64,000 bases of DNA from the NCBI GenBank assembly GCA_026826555.1, contig JAKSZT010017954.1, positions 5,298,642-5,362,641 of the forward strand, given 5' to 3'. The notes under the pieces are model-generated. The model had not been told where the DNA came from, did not search any database, and was given only the letters and a program-made list of their open reading frames with translations. Position 1 is the stretch's first letter. Each line of letters starts with the position of its first letter. The translations under genes and the position numbers were made by a program. Below are positions 34,470 to 46,110 of this stretch, piece by piece. This DNA is from Tolypeutes matacus (Eukaryota; Chordata; Mammalia; Cingulata; Chlamyphoridae).

Positions 34470-34640
34470 TGATTGGCCTTGACTGAGCGCTCACTACAAG
34501 CCAGGTGCTGCTCACAGAACTTCAAGTCTGTTCACTCCTTCAGTTCTCACCACAACCTCCACGCGGTGCGTTTCACTGTTGTGTGAATTTTAGAGAAAGG
34601 AAACCGTGGGCTTCTGGAAAGGCCTGTTGTTGCCAACCTG
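34470..34640 (-). repeat. MIR SINE
   Basis: 'actgagcgctcactacaagcc' shortened, 'caggtgctgctcacagaac' and 'tctcaccacaacctccacg' are antisense MIR landmarks. Confidence 0.65.
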
Positions 34641-35290
34641 GGCTGGCCCAACATGAAATAGGGGCGCGTCCCTCAAGGCCAAGCAGCTTCCTCCAATTCA
34701 TCCTGATTCTTTTGCAAGCCATGGAGAGGCCACGGGTGAGAACGACTGACCACTTCCCGCCCCCCGCAGAGGCACACTCACTGCCAGGCCCGGCCGTCCC
34801 ACCAGGCTGGTGTGACTAGCCAGCGCCATTGGCCCATGACCTGGCACTTCTTGATCAGAGACCCTGTGACCCTCCCCCACTTCGGGAGACAACCAGAAGA
34901 ACCGGTCGCCAACAGGTCAGCATCCGATTTCCTTCTTCACCAGAGTGAGGCCTCCAGCTGTCACGCCCATCAGCAATCACATGCCACGCTGAATGGCTTA
35001 CATCCTTGTGGGGCTCCTGGTGACACACAGCCCAGGCCTCACCTTTACCTGAGTTCTTACTCAGAGAAGCTACCCCCTCCCACCTTCAGGTCAGTCAATA
35101 CCTTCCCTAGAGGTCCTGCTTACCAGTCTCCTTACCAGAGAGAAAGAGACAGGCAGAGACAGAGGGAGACAGAAGAAAGATGGCTGGAAATTTTTCCCAA
35201 AAAAAGGGCTTTAATCTGGAAAATGTAGGGGCTGTCCATTGGTTTATCCATCCCATGTCCCAGTTTCCTAAAAGTACTTTGATCACTTCC
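34640..35290. other. Unassigned intergenic DNA
   Basis: GC-richer unique sequence with a purine-rich GAGA tract at 35138-35180. The 138-codon frame at 34812-35228 has no recognised domain. Confidence 0.5.
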
Positions 35291-35625
35291 ATACTTTACC
35301 TAATTATCATCTACAAGATAAACTGAACCATGAGGTCCTTCAAAATCCAGCCCTAAACTATATGCTCAAACACTTCTCCAGTGGCCCTCCTCATGCCTCC
35401 TGCTCTCCCCACCTGGTTGTAGCTCACCAGGCTCTGCCAAGCTTCCTCCATGATTCCAGCTGCCCAGAACAGCCCATGCCCCTCTCTTCTTTTCCTCCTC
35501 CAGGGACATGCTCACATCTGCTTCCTCCATCAGGCCTGTCCTGCCCCTCCTGCTCCCAGGACAGTGTCCCCACATGCTCTGCAAGGGGGTCAGCACAGGG
35601 CACATTGTGCCTTTGCATTACTAGC
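35290..35625 (+). mobile_element. L2 LINE fragment (sense)
   Basis: 'aaatccagccctaaactata', 'ctccagtggccctcctcatg' and 'agaacagcccatgcccctc' fit the L2 ORF2 C-terminal region. Diverged. Confidence 0.5.
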
Positions 35626-35649
35626 TGCCTTCTCTCAAGTTCATGAAAA

Positions 35650-35900
35650 TTCAACATTAAGATTTTTTATTGAGCATCTACTAAGGGCAAGACGCGTTCT
35701 ATCTCTACATTGCAGAGATTTGAAGGCATAATTCTGCCATGCAAGGATTTTAAAATCTGATGAGAAAGGTAGGCAGGGATGCAACCAAACTCGGTAGGTA
35801 ATAAAATGAAATATATGAGTATCCTGTGAATCGATAGAGGGTAAGGCATTGTGCCACGTACCCCAACGACAGGGTCTAAAACTCCTACTGCTAAAACAGA
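35650..35900 (-). mobile_element. L2 LINE fragment (antisense)
   Basis: 'tattgagcatctactaaggg' then 'ctacattgcagagatttg' and 'ttttaaaatctgatgagaaag' resemble an antisense L2 terminus. Confidence 0.5.
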
Positions 35901-36970
35901 TGAGGCACTGGACCACATACCCACAGTCTACCCAGGAGGCCACTAGAGAATCAGCACTCAGGTCTGTGAGTACCCTTTTTGTTTTTCTTTAGAAATTCTT
36001 TGCTTGGAAGTCTCAGGTGTCCATCCATCCCCCTCAAGGGGATGTGGTGCAGTATAGTTCCATCTATATGGAGAGGGAAGACAGGGAGGGCCAGGAAGAT
36101 GGAACATGGTGAGGAGATGCTCTGGGTGGCCAGAAGAGCTCTTCGGGGCACTGTCCCAAAAGGGAAGGAGACAGGATCTGGTAAAAGTAGGTCGAAGCCA
36201 TCTCACGAATTGGCCTAAGCTTGAGCACTTTGTGCCAAACCAGTGCAAGAGCTACTACAGTGTCCTGGCAAGACTGGAAGGGTAAGGCAGATGCCAAGGT
36301 CAGAGCAGCAAAAGCGGACGTCAGGGATCAGGTGAGGCTTGAAGGTCAAGGCAGCAGGGCCTTGGAGAAGCATGTGGAGGTCAGTGCAGGAGCCCAGGAG
36401 GAGCCACCTGCCTGCAGGCCAAGTGGCCCTCCGTCCTCTCTGGCACATCCTATCTGCAGTGGTTTGCTGTGAGTCTGAAGATGTACTTCTGCAGCCAGCA
36501 GACAATCTCGGTCCTTCTCCTTCTCAGGGCCTGAGATCCAAGTAAATTGATTCCCAGCAAAGTCCCCAGAAGGCTGTTCCTTTCCTTTCACAGGCACTAA
36601 GAAATTACAAATCTTAAAGGAAAAAAGTATGCCCTGAATCCTCAGATTCCTCAGTCTCTGACTTGATGTGGACAGAGAAGGTTAATTTGCAGCCACAGTT
36701 TAGTACATCACTAGCTGGTCTTCTGGAATATCTTAAAATATATATTTCTCTCTGAACCTGGCATCCAAGCCCAGTCAACCCTAGACAATAGGATAAAAGG
36801 GAGAAGTTGGTTCCCGGTTGCTCTGATAATCACTTCCCGTCGGATTCAGTGTCCTCACCCACCTATACACTTAGCGCTATCCTCCTTATGTCTGCACTAA
36901 GCACATTCTAGAGATGTCCCTAGAACGGGGCAAGAGATTGACCTGGTTGACCCTGCCAGAGACGAGGAGA
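35900..36970. other. Unassigned intergenic DNA
   Basis: No gene or clear repeat. Several overlapping open frames on both strands at 35950-36600 show no recognisable domain. Confidence 0.5.
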
Positions 36971-37195
36971 TACAGGGATAGCATCGTGGTCAAGAGCTCT
37001 CACTGGGACACCAAACGGCCTGCCTTGAATTCTGCTGTCGATTTTCTGTGTGATTTTGGATGAGTTACTTCACTTCTCTTTACTTTTCCCATTAATAAAA
37101 TAGGAATGATAAAAACAACACCCATCTCATAAGCTTGTTATAAAGATTAGATTGAATAAATATATTCTTATATCATAAGTGCTGGATAAATGATA
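36970..37195 (+). repeat. MIR SINE
   Basis: 'tgattttggatgagttactt', 'aataaaataggaatgataaa' and 'ttgttataaagattagattg' form a sense MIR. A T-run follows at 37198-37211. Confidence 0.75.
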
Positions 37196-37210
37196 GGTTT
37201 TTTTTTTTTT

Positions 37211-38140
37211 AATGGGCAGCTCTTTGTCCAAAGACATGAGTTTCCCATGACTGAATTCCACACACTGAAGCAACTGAATGGCCGGTGGTGCTGAGTGGAG
37301 CTACAAACCCCAACGCTCTCCATTTGTATTCCAGAGATATCCACCAACCGCAGCCCTGATAGAACTGGCCTTGCCCCTGGGTGTAACCTGCTCAGTCACA
37401 GAACCCAGATTGCCTTCTTCATTTTTATTGTTTTCCATGGTGACGTGATATCTTTATTCCTTTCCTCTATATAAATATCATTTCTGTTTTCTGTATTTAC
37501 TACTCAAATTGATGCATTGCACCACAAGCGGTATATTTGTCTTCATTCTGAAGGAGTAATAGATCTTTTTTTTTTCCCATAATTCAATAATTTGGTTTTC
37601 TTACAAAGCAATTCAAACTTCTATTCCTGAGGGAAAAGGGGAGGGGGAACAAAACATGTAAATAGCAAAATCTCAGTATGAAAGAAAAAAAGAATAAAAA
37701 ATAAATAAACAGAGGGACACAGTTTAATGCAGAAACCCTGAGGGTGAAAGAGAGTGTGATTTCACAGGGACAAATTATCCTCTCAAACGTCCAAGCCCTT
37801 TCACGGCATTTGAATCCCACACAACTATTATTGGCAGGGGCTGGTTAGGGCAAGAAGACAGTTAACAGGTCTGAACAGGGTGCTGCAAACTAGCCAAGAG
37901 TCTTCTTCTCCAGCTGCTCAGAGAAGCCAAAAGGAAACAAGCTCTCTGAAATTTGTATCTGAGCGTTGGAGGGTACCCAACAGTGACAGGGACAACTTCA
38001 CACAGGAGACCAAGGGGAAACCATCACTCCTTTGGCTGACAGTTGACGTGAATCTTCACTTATCTCCACCAGCAGTTACTGGAATGTAATTTCTGTTTGG
38101 GTCAATAAATGCATGGGGAACCAAGCAGTTGTAGAGAAGG
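37211..38140. other. Unassigned intergenic DNA
   Basis: AT-rich unique DNA with T-runs near 37566; nothing recognised. Confidence 0.5.
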
Positions 38141-38335
38141 CTGGGGAGGCAGTAGGGTATGGTGGCTTCGAGTTCAGTCTCTGGAGGCAGTCGGCCCTGG
38201 GCTCCCATCCTGGCACTGCCACCTCCCAGGTGTGTGCTGCTGGGCAGGTGACCTCTCTGAGCCCCAATTTCATCATTTACCGAACAGTGGTAGCAGCTGT
38301 GCCAGCCCCCCAGGGATGCAGGGGTTTCTCGAAGA
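38140..38335 (+). repeat. MIR SINE
   Basis: 'agtctctggaggcagtcgg', 'ctgggcaggtgacctctctg' and 'ccaatttcatcatttaccg' are sense MIR landmarks. Confidence 0.75.
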
Positions 38336-38531
38336 AGTGAGGCCATTCAAACAAAAGCACTTGGAATATGTTAGTTATATTTTAGAACTCTTTTATAGAA
38401 GAAAACTTGGTTCACATCTCAATTCACAACCAGCTACCAATACAACAATCTCAAAAACTTTATGTCTCTGCTGTAAATCTGATTGCAGTTACCTCCTTGC
38501 CCCCAAAGCTACACCCATAAGTATTTTGTGT

Positions 38532-38570
38532 TACAGGTGAGGCTATAGGTGAGGGCTACAGGTGAGGCTG
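38532..38570 (+). repeat. Small tandem repeat of an AGGTGAGG unit
   Basis: Three copies of aggtgaggct-like units (38535, 38547, 38561) with slight changes. Confidence 0.7.
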
Positions 38571-39205
38571 CTGTAAGGCGATGCCCTCAAGATTTCTTAG
38601 CATCAAACCCAGAAGTTCTACCAGGCAATGCCTTAGATCTTTCTGAGGCTTAAAGGATCTTATAGTCACATCCTTGATTTGATCTTTATCCTAAGACTTT
38701 CTTACCTTGAGAATCCTTTGCTGGGATGCACCAGGGATGAAAATAATTTTATTTTCTACACTAGCACATTCTGAGCTTTCTATATTTCCCCTAAAAGCAG
38801 CTTAAAAAGTGAACAACTTCTTCTTTCCCTCCTCCCTCTCTTCTGACACCTTCTCACAAGCAACTTTACCCTTGCAACATTGCACTTGGAAATGTCCTCA
38901 GCCAGGGTTTCAAGTCCATGCAGTGCATGGGTCAGCTTTGCCGATTGTTCCAATACCACCTGGCTACGGACTGCCCTTTGCCCAGCCTCTGAGCACAGTT
39001 GCTTCACTGCTGTTCCAGCCTCCACTAGCAGTCTGTTCCTCACCCTGCAGTATTCACCTGCCAACTGGTCCCAAAGCCAATGCCCCATCTTTCCAGTTTT
39101 TGTTAGGGTGCCACCCCACGTCTGGTTCAGTTATCTATTGTCCCAAACCAGCCACTTAGCACACCCACAATTTATTCTTTGCCAAGGAGAGCTGGGCTGT
39201 GCTGT
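38570..39205. other. Unassigned intergenic DNA
   Basis: No gene recognised. Open frames on both strands overlap. The sequence could include an old repeat that I cannot name. Confidence 0.5.
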
Positions 39206-39400
39206 TCCCTGGGGCTTCATTCCATCCTCTGCTACTCCTTTGCTGAATGACCTTGGGCAAGTCACTCAACTTCTCTGTGCCCCCCTGTTCCTGTGCTAAC
39301 AATAAAATATAACATTCTGAGGATTCAGGCAGGACTTTAATGAGGTAATACGAGATGAAGCATTTTATAAACTCTCTGAAGGCTTATGTAACTATCATTT
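39205..39400 (+). repeat. MIR SINE
   Basis: 'gaatgaccttgggcaagtca', 'tcaacttctctgtgcccc' and 'tttaatgaggtaatacgag' are sense MIR landmarks. Confidence 0.8.
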
Positions 39401-40190
39401 AACTTTATTAATCAGGAGTAGCCTTACCAATCATTACACGTGGTCCAGGGGCTTAAACTCAGGCCAGCACGTTCTCGGCCCGGCCCTCACGTCGAGGCTG
39501 GCGTTCATGCTAAGCTAAGGAGCAGAGCAGTTGCTTGATGGAGTCTGTTCCTTAGAGTCTGGGGTATTTGGGTAATTTTTGTGCAGGACTCATCTTGGCC
39601 TCTGCCCTCCATTTAAATGTAACCATGTGGCTCTCTGGGAACTGCTTCCAGAACTCCGAGCGGGCCCAAGGCAGCATCCGGGGGCAGCGTCCACAGGAAG
39701 AAGGGGGAACAGGAGGGAACGGGGTCAGGAGGCACATGCGAAAAGCATCACTAGGAAAAAAAACCCTTAGCTCCCCACTGAGCAAAGTCCTGCCTTTCCG
39801 CTTGTCAGAGCTCAGAGTCAGCATCAGACTTCAGATTTTAGAAGCAAGATTTGAGCTCAGGCAGCCTTGGGGAGGGCAGTGCCGGGGAGGGCACTGTGGT
39901 CCCACTCAACGAAGGATGAGACGAGGCTCTGAGAAAACATTGAGCTCAGTGTCTGTGCTTGGCTTTCAATACTCCCTCCTGTGCTTTAAGAAGGGACCTC
40001 TTCACCGAAACTCGCAGGGCAGGGGGAGCAAATGTCCTTACTTCATTCATTTGGTTTTTTTTAAAGCCTATTTCCATATCTCTATGTTGAACACTGTGTA
40101 AGCATTGGAGAAAAAATTAAACCAAATAATATTGGCTCTGTACCCTTGAGAAATACACAATCTGGGTTTCCATTGCGGTTTTACAAGGGT
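39400..40190. other. Unassigned intergenic DNA
   Basis: Unique sequence with a 177-codon frame (39568-40101) lacking a recognised domain. A short antisense L2-like scrap may lie at 40035-40145. Confidence 0.5.
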
Positions 40191-40199
40191 GCAATTAGA

Positions 40200-40530
40200 G
40201 CTCATTCCTTCATTCCACCAAAAGTCATTTATTGAGCATATGCCAGGCCCTGTACCAGGCACTGAGGGAAGCTCAAGTAAACCAAGAAGGCGCCATCCCT
40301 TCCTCAGGGTGCTTCCGTTTCCAAGGACACAGATATCAAAGGAGAGACAAACATGGGGAATGTATAACTGTAAATGAAAGTAAGTGCAGCAGAAGAAATG
40401 AACTGGATACTGAGCTATGGGATAAGAGGCAGGATGGACAGTCTCTGAAGCGCTCTCTCAGAGGGAATCTGAAGACTGCAAAAAGACATGCATGCAAAGA
40501 AGTGGGGACATGCCCTGCAGACAGAGAGAA
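40200..40530 (-). mobile_element. L2 LINE (antisense)
   Basis: 'catttattgagcatatgccag', 'gccctgtaccaggcactgag' and 'ggagagacaaacatggggaa' are the antisense L2 terminus, fading into antisense ORF2. Confidence 0.7.
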
Positions 40531-40569
40531 GACCATATGCAAATAGCCTGAGGGGGGAAGAGACCTAGA

Positions 40570-40880
40570 TGGGGCTCCAAAGCCGAGACCCTTGAAGGTC
40601 CAGCCTCTCTCCCACCACCTTGCTGGGTCTGTTCTCCTCTGTAACTCAGCACTTACATTCTGCTCTAGACACCAGACACCCTGAATAGTTCCTGGACTGT
40701 GCTCATGCCTGTCCCAGGGCCTTTGACCATGCACTTCTTCTTGAATGGTGCTAGCCCACCACTCCCATCTCTCCAAATCCAACCCTCTGGGCTCTTTACA
40801 GTCTCTGTACAGCGCTTCTTTTCTACATTTCCAAGTCTTACCTCCATACTCTAGCTGGAAGCAATCTTGCCCTCTTCTAA
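40570..40880 (+). mobile_element. L2 LINE fragment (sense)
   Basis: 'cccagggcctttgaccatgc' with 'ctctccaaatccaaccctc' and 'ttccaagtcttacctccat' resemble sense L2 ORF2 C-terminus. It abuts an oppositely oriented L2. The 196-codon minus frame across both is chance. Confidence 0.5.
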
Positions 40881-40889
40881 GTAAAGGTG

Positions 40890-40952
40890 TGAACATGTGT
40901 ACATGTATATACATGTGTGTATACATGTAAGTGTGTGCATGTTACATGTATA
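40890..40952 (+). repeat. Degenerate TG/CATG microsatellite
   Basis: Alternating acatgtgtacatgtatat-type units with many short palindromes. Confidence 0.8.
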
Positions 40953-40994
40953 CTCTATCTCTACTACGTATATCTCCATCTCTAAATGATACTA

Positions 40995-41110
40995 TTTTAG
41001 AGCTGAAGAAACCTTCTGTCTCATTTTACAGAAAAAGGGATTAAGCCCTGAAGCTTTGGCGAACTTGCTTATGGTTATATACCTAGGATTTTTGAACCCC
41101 AACAAGATTC
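40995..41110 (-). repeat. MIR fragment
   Basis: 'ctcattttacagaaaaaggg' and 'gcgaacttgcttatggttat' are antisense MIR. Confidence 0.6.
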
Positions 41111-41157
41111 CCGGCATTAGATTCCTCAGTCTGCCCCCAGAATAGCATCTTAGGGGA

Positions 41158-41281
41158 CTGAGAGAATTCCTTTTTTTTTTTTTTTTCCCTGAGGTACCAG
41201 GGCCAGGGATTGAACCCTGACCTCGTATGTGGGAAGCCAGCACACAACCAGTGAGCCACATCGGTTCCTCTGAGAGGAATC
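41158..41281 (-). mobile_element. Monomeric DAS-type SINE
   Basis: On the minus strand: head 'cgatgtggctcactggttg', B box 'agggttcaatccc', then an A-run (T-run at 41171-41186). An imperfect direct repeat, ctgagagaatt at 41158-41168 and ctgagaggaat at 41270-41280, flanks it. Confidence 0.85.
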
Positions 41282-41409
41282 ATTTTAACAAGATAAGTAT
41301 GCTCGTTGCAGGCTCAGGACGCCTGAATGCTCACTCCAAGAAAGGCTCCCCGCTCAATATTCGATTTTGTTCCTCCCCACGTTGACACCCGCTACCTGTA
41401 CATTTATGT

Positions 41410-41500
41410 CATCACGCTGGTTTATATACCTTTGCATCCCCCACAGTACTTAGCAATGGAAGTTGCTCAATAAATGTTTGTAAATGAATGAATGGTTGAG
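41410..41500 (+). mobile_element. L2 3' end (sense)
   Basis: 'gcatcccccacagtacttag', 'ctcaataaatgtttgtaaat' and 'gaatgaatgg' form the L2 terminus. Confidence 0.7.
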
Positions 41501-41955
41501 AGGGGCACAAGTAATGGGACTTTGCAGGGACGTCTGGGGGGAATAAAGATTTACCTAATAATTTATGTTGCTCTTGACATGCAGTGCTTTTTCCCCTGGC
41601 CCAGGAGGCCAATAGCACAAACACAGGCCTTGCCATGAAAAATTCACGGCTGTGCATTAGTCAGATACCCTGGTGACATTACTTGCAAACCAAGGTCACA
41701 GCAAAAGCTTCTGTAAATCAAATGTGTCTTAAACACGGCATCTTCCTGTTAGGAAACCTGACCCATTTAATGTGTATCCCCAAGGACAAAAGCTACTAAG
41801 CCCACTTCCTATGGACAGGGAGTAAAGGGAGAGAATGTCAAATGTGCAAACGTAACTGATATCAGCTTGCAGCCTTGACCCTGAAGCCTCGGTCCCCCAA
41901 CAGCTCAGAGGCAAAGCTTGTCTTCCACATAGTGCAGCAGGCAATTGCAGAAGAT
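41500..41955. other. Unassigned intergenic DNA
   Basis: Nothing recognised. Confidence 0.5.
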
Positions 41956-42175
41956 ATGAAAGCCTCTAAAACATCATTTCCCAAACTGTTCCCCACGATA
42001 TTGGCTAGGTGTTTGGCAAATAAAAGCATTCCGTGGTCAAATAATTTGGGGAAGCTGTGTATTTTGGATCTTATTCTGGAGGGTAACATAAGATACTTGT
42101 GAAGAATCCTGCAGAAGGAAAAAAAAAATGCATTTAACTTTTCTTAACCCGGTTTCCCAATCCTTTTATGACAGC
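41955..42175. mobile_element. Possible hAT-type MITE remnant
   Basis: 'catttcccaaactgttcccc' and 'gcattccgtggtcaaataat' resemble Charlie-group MITEs built around a 'ttccgtggaacac' theme. Ends are not clear. Confidence 0.35.
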
Positions 42176-43440
42176 ATTTTCACAAAATGGTCTGTGAAAC
42201 TTTTGGCTTTATGGTTATAGCTACCTTTAACTATGTAGGACATTCAGGGTCGATGTGCCAACTTCCCAATGTCCTCTCCCACTTCTATGGATCTTAAGGG
42301 ACAGAAGGCTTCAGAGAGAACAGTGACTCTGAGTTACTGGGCAACAGGAGTACAGAGGAATTTGCCCCCCACCTTCTCATTCATTAATGTCCTCAGGTGC
42401 TTTTCCAGTATTCCTAATATTTAGGGACCTGGTTCATAGCTATATTAATCCAGCACCAATAATATCTGAATGACCCACCCCACCCCACTCTTCACTGGTG
42501 TCTTTGCATGGGGTGGGGGGAGCAGCTCATTTAAGCCACAGGCCCTTTAGTGGAAGGGGACAGATATTTATGGTTGGAGGGCAAGCTTGGACATCACCAA
42601 GGCGTGACAGAGACAACTAGTCAACTAGCCAGTATCCAGTCTCTTCCTCCTCAGAAATAGACCCCCAATTTCCCAGCTTTTCTTGCCATGAGTTCCAGTC
42701 CATAGAAGTATGTGGAAACTGTCGGGCAGTATTTCCAGGAATGTTCCTTGAACAGTGATAGATAACTGGGGCAGCATTGTTTGCCTCTTTGCTTTCATTC
42801 CCTCCTCAGCCTAGACTGTGGATTTGGTGCTGGAGCTCCAACTGCCACCTTGGCTCACGATGACCTTGAAGTTGGGAGCCATGCACTAAGGATGGTGGAA
42901 AGGGAAATAGAAGGGTGGGCTTTCTGGTGATGAGGTGAGCAGCCAGCCAGTCCAAGACTACCACCTCCATGCTACTGCTTCTGCTCAAGGAAAAAAATCA
43001 ATTTCTTTGTTATTAATTTTCAGTCTCTACTGGGTCAACCAAATGCAATTCCTGATGCACAGGGATAAAGAAAGAAAAGGTATAGATCAGGAATACAAAG
43101 AATAGTTTCCACCATCACCCTCTGAATATCTCTCCTTATATCCCTGGGCCAAGCTTACTAAATATAAAACTTTCTAGAAGTAAAATTCTACCAAGAGCAT
43201 CTCCTTCGACCCTGTACAGTGCTACACAGGACACAGGGCAGGGCTAGGTGCTGCAAAGCCTCCAGACTCCTTGAACTAAAAGGTGAGGGATGTGACATGA
43301 CAGCTGCAGGTGTGAGTCAAATGGTTACAAGGTACCACTAACCACCAATTTCTCACAGATGCTGCTGCTTTCAGTCACTTCTCCTGGGGAAAACAAAGAG
43401 AAAAGCAGGCGGAGAAGAAAATGAAGGATGAATTCCCTTA
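42175..43440. other. Unassigned intergenic DNA
   Basis: Unique DNA with C-rich and G-rich runs near 42475-42522. No gene recognised. Confidence 0.5.
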
Positions 43441-43444
43441 GCTA

Positions 43445-43560
43445 CTCAATGGCTCAGCCAATATTTATTGAGCATCTACTATGTGCCAGGCTCTCCATCA
43501 AGTCTTATGGCATAAATAAGTTAAATAAGGCCTAGTCACGGCCTTCTGGTAGATTCCAAT
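43445..43560 (-). mobile_element. L2 3' end (antisense)
   Basis: 'aatatttattgagcatctac' and 'tatgtgccaggctctccatc' are the antisense L2 terminus. Confidence 0.75.
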
Positions 43561-43667
43561 ATAGCGATGGCAGGGAATTAGGAGGGCCACCTGCTAAAGA
43601 CCAGGCCGTTTCTTTATGGGCTTGGGTTTATAGGGCAAGCTGGAACGTGGTTCGAGGGCTAAGTCTG

Positions 43668-43858
43668 CTTAGTGTTTCTCAAAGACAGTGGCATTTTTTT
43701 GTTTTCTTGGACCACACTGTGAATTGTAGAATATTTGACATCTGCGTCTTACCCAGTTATTATGGCCCAAACACACATGCATGCACACACATGCACACAC
43801 ACACACGTTTCCAAATGTCCCCTGTGGGTGGTATTATTTCTGATTGAGATGCACTGGG
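43668..43858 (+). mobile_element. MER5A-type hAT-Charlie MITE with internal CA expansion
   Basis: 'tgtttctcaaagacagtggc', 'gaattgtagaatatttgaca' and 'tccaaatgtcccctgtggg' are MER5A landmarks. Between the last two lies a (CA)n/(GCACACAT)n expansion at about 43771-43806 in place of the usual sequence. Confidence 0.8.
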
Positions 43859-43987
43859 CAAAAAGGTGTGGATGAAACAAATAGGACTTCCTCGGCTTTT
43901 CCATAAATTCTTAGATTTAGCACAATTCTAGCAAATTATGCCTTCAGTATTTTAAGATGTCCAATGAACACATTAAAAATATTTCTT

Positions 43988-44110
43988 TTAATCCCCTGTG
44001 TTTTTATGTAACATTTACATAATCTAAATATCTTTTTTAAAATAATAAAAAAAATTTTTAAATCCCCTATATTTTTATGTAACATTTATGTAATCGAAAT
44101 ACCTTAAAAT
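43988..44110 (+). mobile_element. Two tandem 3' ends of a xenarthran-type L1
   Basis: Copy 1 (43990-44034) and copy 2 (44061-44105) both read aatcccct-t-tttttatgtaacattta-taat-aaat, offset by 71 bases, each followed by an A-rich tail. The same end is seen on the minus strand at 60857-60960. They are either two very short 5'-truncated insertions or a local duplication of one. Confidence 0.65.
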
Positions 44111-45340
44111 TAAAAATTGGAAAATATATATTTCTTAACAGTTTAGCCCAGGATGTCATGAATCTTATCACAATTTTGTGGTCTTAAAATAAGAGTTAAT
44201 CACATCCTTCCACACAGTACTCATAGTTGGAGCCAGACAATCACAAGAATCTTTGAGCCCCAAGGTACACCACAAAGGTCACACTGGGGACAGGGAATCA
44301 AGGAAAAAATATTCTGCTATGTTTTTCTTGGAAGGGACTATGAACTAAGCATTTGACCAAAGTACAAAAAGTCTTACTTTTCAACAATTTTGACTTAATC
44401 CCATGTTTTTTCCATGAGTAAATGCTACTTCCTATTTGCTCTGTTTGTTTTGGTGTCTTTCTTTACAATGGTTCCCTGTGCCGAAGTTAAATGCTGAGAA
44501 CCAGACTTGGTTCCTTCATGAGGTTTCACACAGCCGTGAGAAATGTTCCCAAGTGCCTGCAAGGTGTCCCAGGTTCCTTACCCCAATCCTCTCCCTACTG
44601 TGCATCTCCCAGTTTCACACGTAAGACACATTCTTACAATATTCTGTATTTGGGAAGAGGCATTAAGTGTGCTTCTCTGACCCCTTTGAATGTACCTCTC
44701 TTATCCTCCTGGCCTTCATATAACCTTTCAGCCTTCATTCTTCCCCTAATGCTTGCACAGTGCTGGCCCCAAATCATCTTCCTTTCTCCTCCCCTTCTCC
44801 CACTCTTTCTGCCAGGCTCACCACTCCCACCAGGCACCAAGCACCATCCAGAGGGAGTACAGAAATGCAAGCCAGGGCTGACAGCCCTTTCCTGGATTAG
44901 CAGGGATTTACCTCCTGTTGACTCCTTCGATGGCTGCTCAGACCCTCACTTTCTGACTTCCCCAGCCTCTCATTCAATTCTGAAACGACATATCCACGCC
45001 TGGCCTTCCGCACTGATCTCGGGTCCCCACGAGGACTCCATCACTTGGCAAACAACCACCTCTCCACCTGCCTGCCTTTCAGCCCCTGTGCTGCTTTGAT
45101 CTCAATATCACTATAAATTTGGGGTGAGAGTCCGTCTCTGCCCACTTGACTTCTTGCTCCCTAGCCTCCCAGCCCAAGGAACAGGATCTGGCCGTGCCTG
45201 CTGATGAGACAGGAAGGTAAAAAGATGTGGGTGTAAGCAGGGCTCTCTGGAACTGGGGCACATAAGTTCCCGAAGCGGTGTTCTCTGCCTGGTTTCTCTG
45301 CTGCTCTTTCCTGGTGAACTGGCCTTAAGGCAGGCTGCCC
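44110..45340. other. Unassigned intergenic DNA
   Basis: Includes a pyrimidine-rich part with a 202-codon plus-strand frame (44491-45099) that has no recognised domain. The stretch 44640-44830 could be a diverged L2. Confidence 0.45.
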
Positions 45341-45560
45341 AGGGAGATGGATATGAGAACAACCCCTGGACTTCAGCTGCTGACTCTGCCACTCATTACC
45401 TGTGTGACTTTGGTCATCCTAGGTAACTCCTGGAGCACCATGACCCCCGTCAGTGCCCACCTGCTATGGCTGAGAAGGAATGGCTTATTTAATGCAGGCC
45501 TCTAAGAACTGTGCCTGGTACCTAGGAAGCCCTCAACAAATGCTAGCTATTTTCATTCAG
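45340..45560 (+). repeat. MIR SINE
   Basis: 'gctgactctgccactcattac', 'cctgtgtgactttggtcatc' and 'aacaaatgctagctattttc' are sense MIR landmarks. Confidence 0.8.
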
Positions 45561-45599
45561 ACACATCTCCCTGACCTCTTTAGCTGAAGGGCATAATCC

Positions 45600-45800
45600 C
45601 GGTTTCTTTTCTTCCCCTGATTAAGAGAATTGTAATAAAATCAAAAAGCAAGCTCCAGTTCTGACTTTACTGCAGACTGTCCAGGTCTGTCACTTAGAAG
45701 TGAATCTATGGTCCTTGTTTTTCTCACCTGCCAAACAAAGAGGCTGACCTAGATGGTCATTTCAACAATGCTTTGCAGCTTAAAGCTTCTCTTATCACTC
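45600..45800 (+). repeat. Ancient MIR3/L3-type fragment
   Basis: 'gaggctgacctagatggtca' and 'caacaatgctttgcagctta' resemble the MIR3/L3 3' end also seen near 32580. Confidence 0.4.
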
Positions 45801-45969
45801 CATTTTAGCACAGCCTGGGTTGGGAGGGAAAAGGCCGGCGAATACACACAAATGCTCCACCTGGCTCCCTTCACCACAGACCCTGCACCTGCCGTGCTCT
45901 CCCTGGTGCACACGGGAAAGATAGGTCCCGTGGAAGGGACCTGGGCAGGCCCCCAGAAGAATCTGGCAT

Positions 45970-45998
<29 letters not shown>
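45970..45998 (+). repeat. (CA)n microsatellite
   Basis: About 14 uninterrupted CA units. Confidence 0.98.
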
Positions 45999-46000
<2 letters not shown>

Positions 46001-46024
46001 CCTTGTGAGCGCTGCATAACTTCC

Positions 46025-46110
46025 CTCCTTCCATGCTAAGTTCTGTAAAAGTAGGAACTGTGTCTGGTTTGTTTTCCCGGCTACCCCCAGTGCTAGTAAA
46101 TGAGGCAGGG
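46025..46110 (+). mobile_element. L2 3' fragment (sense)
   Basis: 'gtaggaactgtgtctggttt' and 'ctacccccagtgctagtaaa' resemble the L2 3' UTR. Confidence 0.5.

Noticed and set aside
40336..40926. 196-codon minus-strand frame as a gene
   Set aside because: It runs across two diverged L2 pieces and a microsatellite.
44491..45099. 202-codon plus-strand frame as a gene
   Set aside because: Pyrimidine-rich DNA that avoids stops by composition. No recognised domain.
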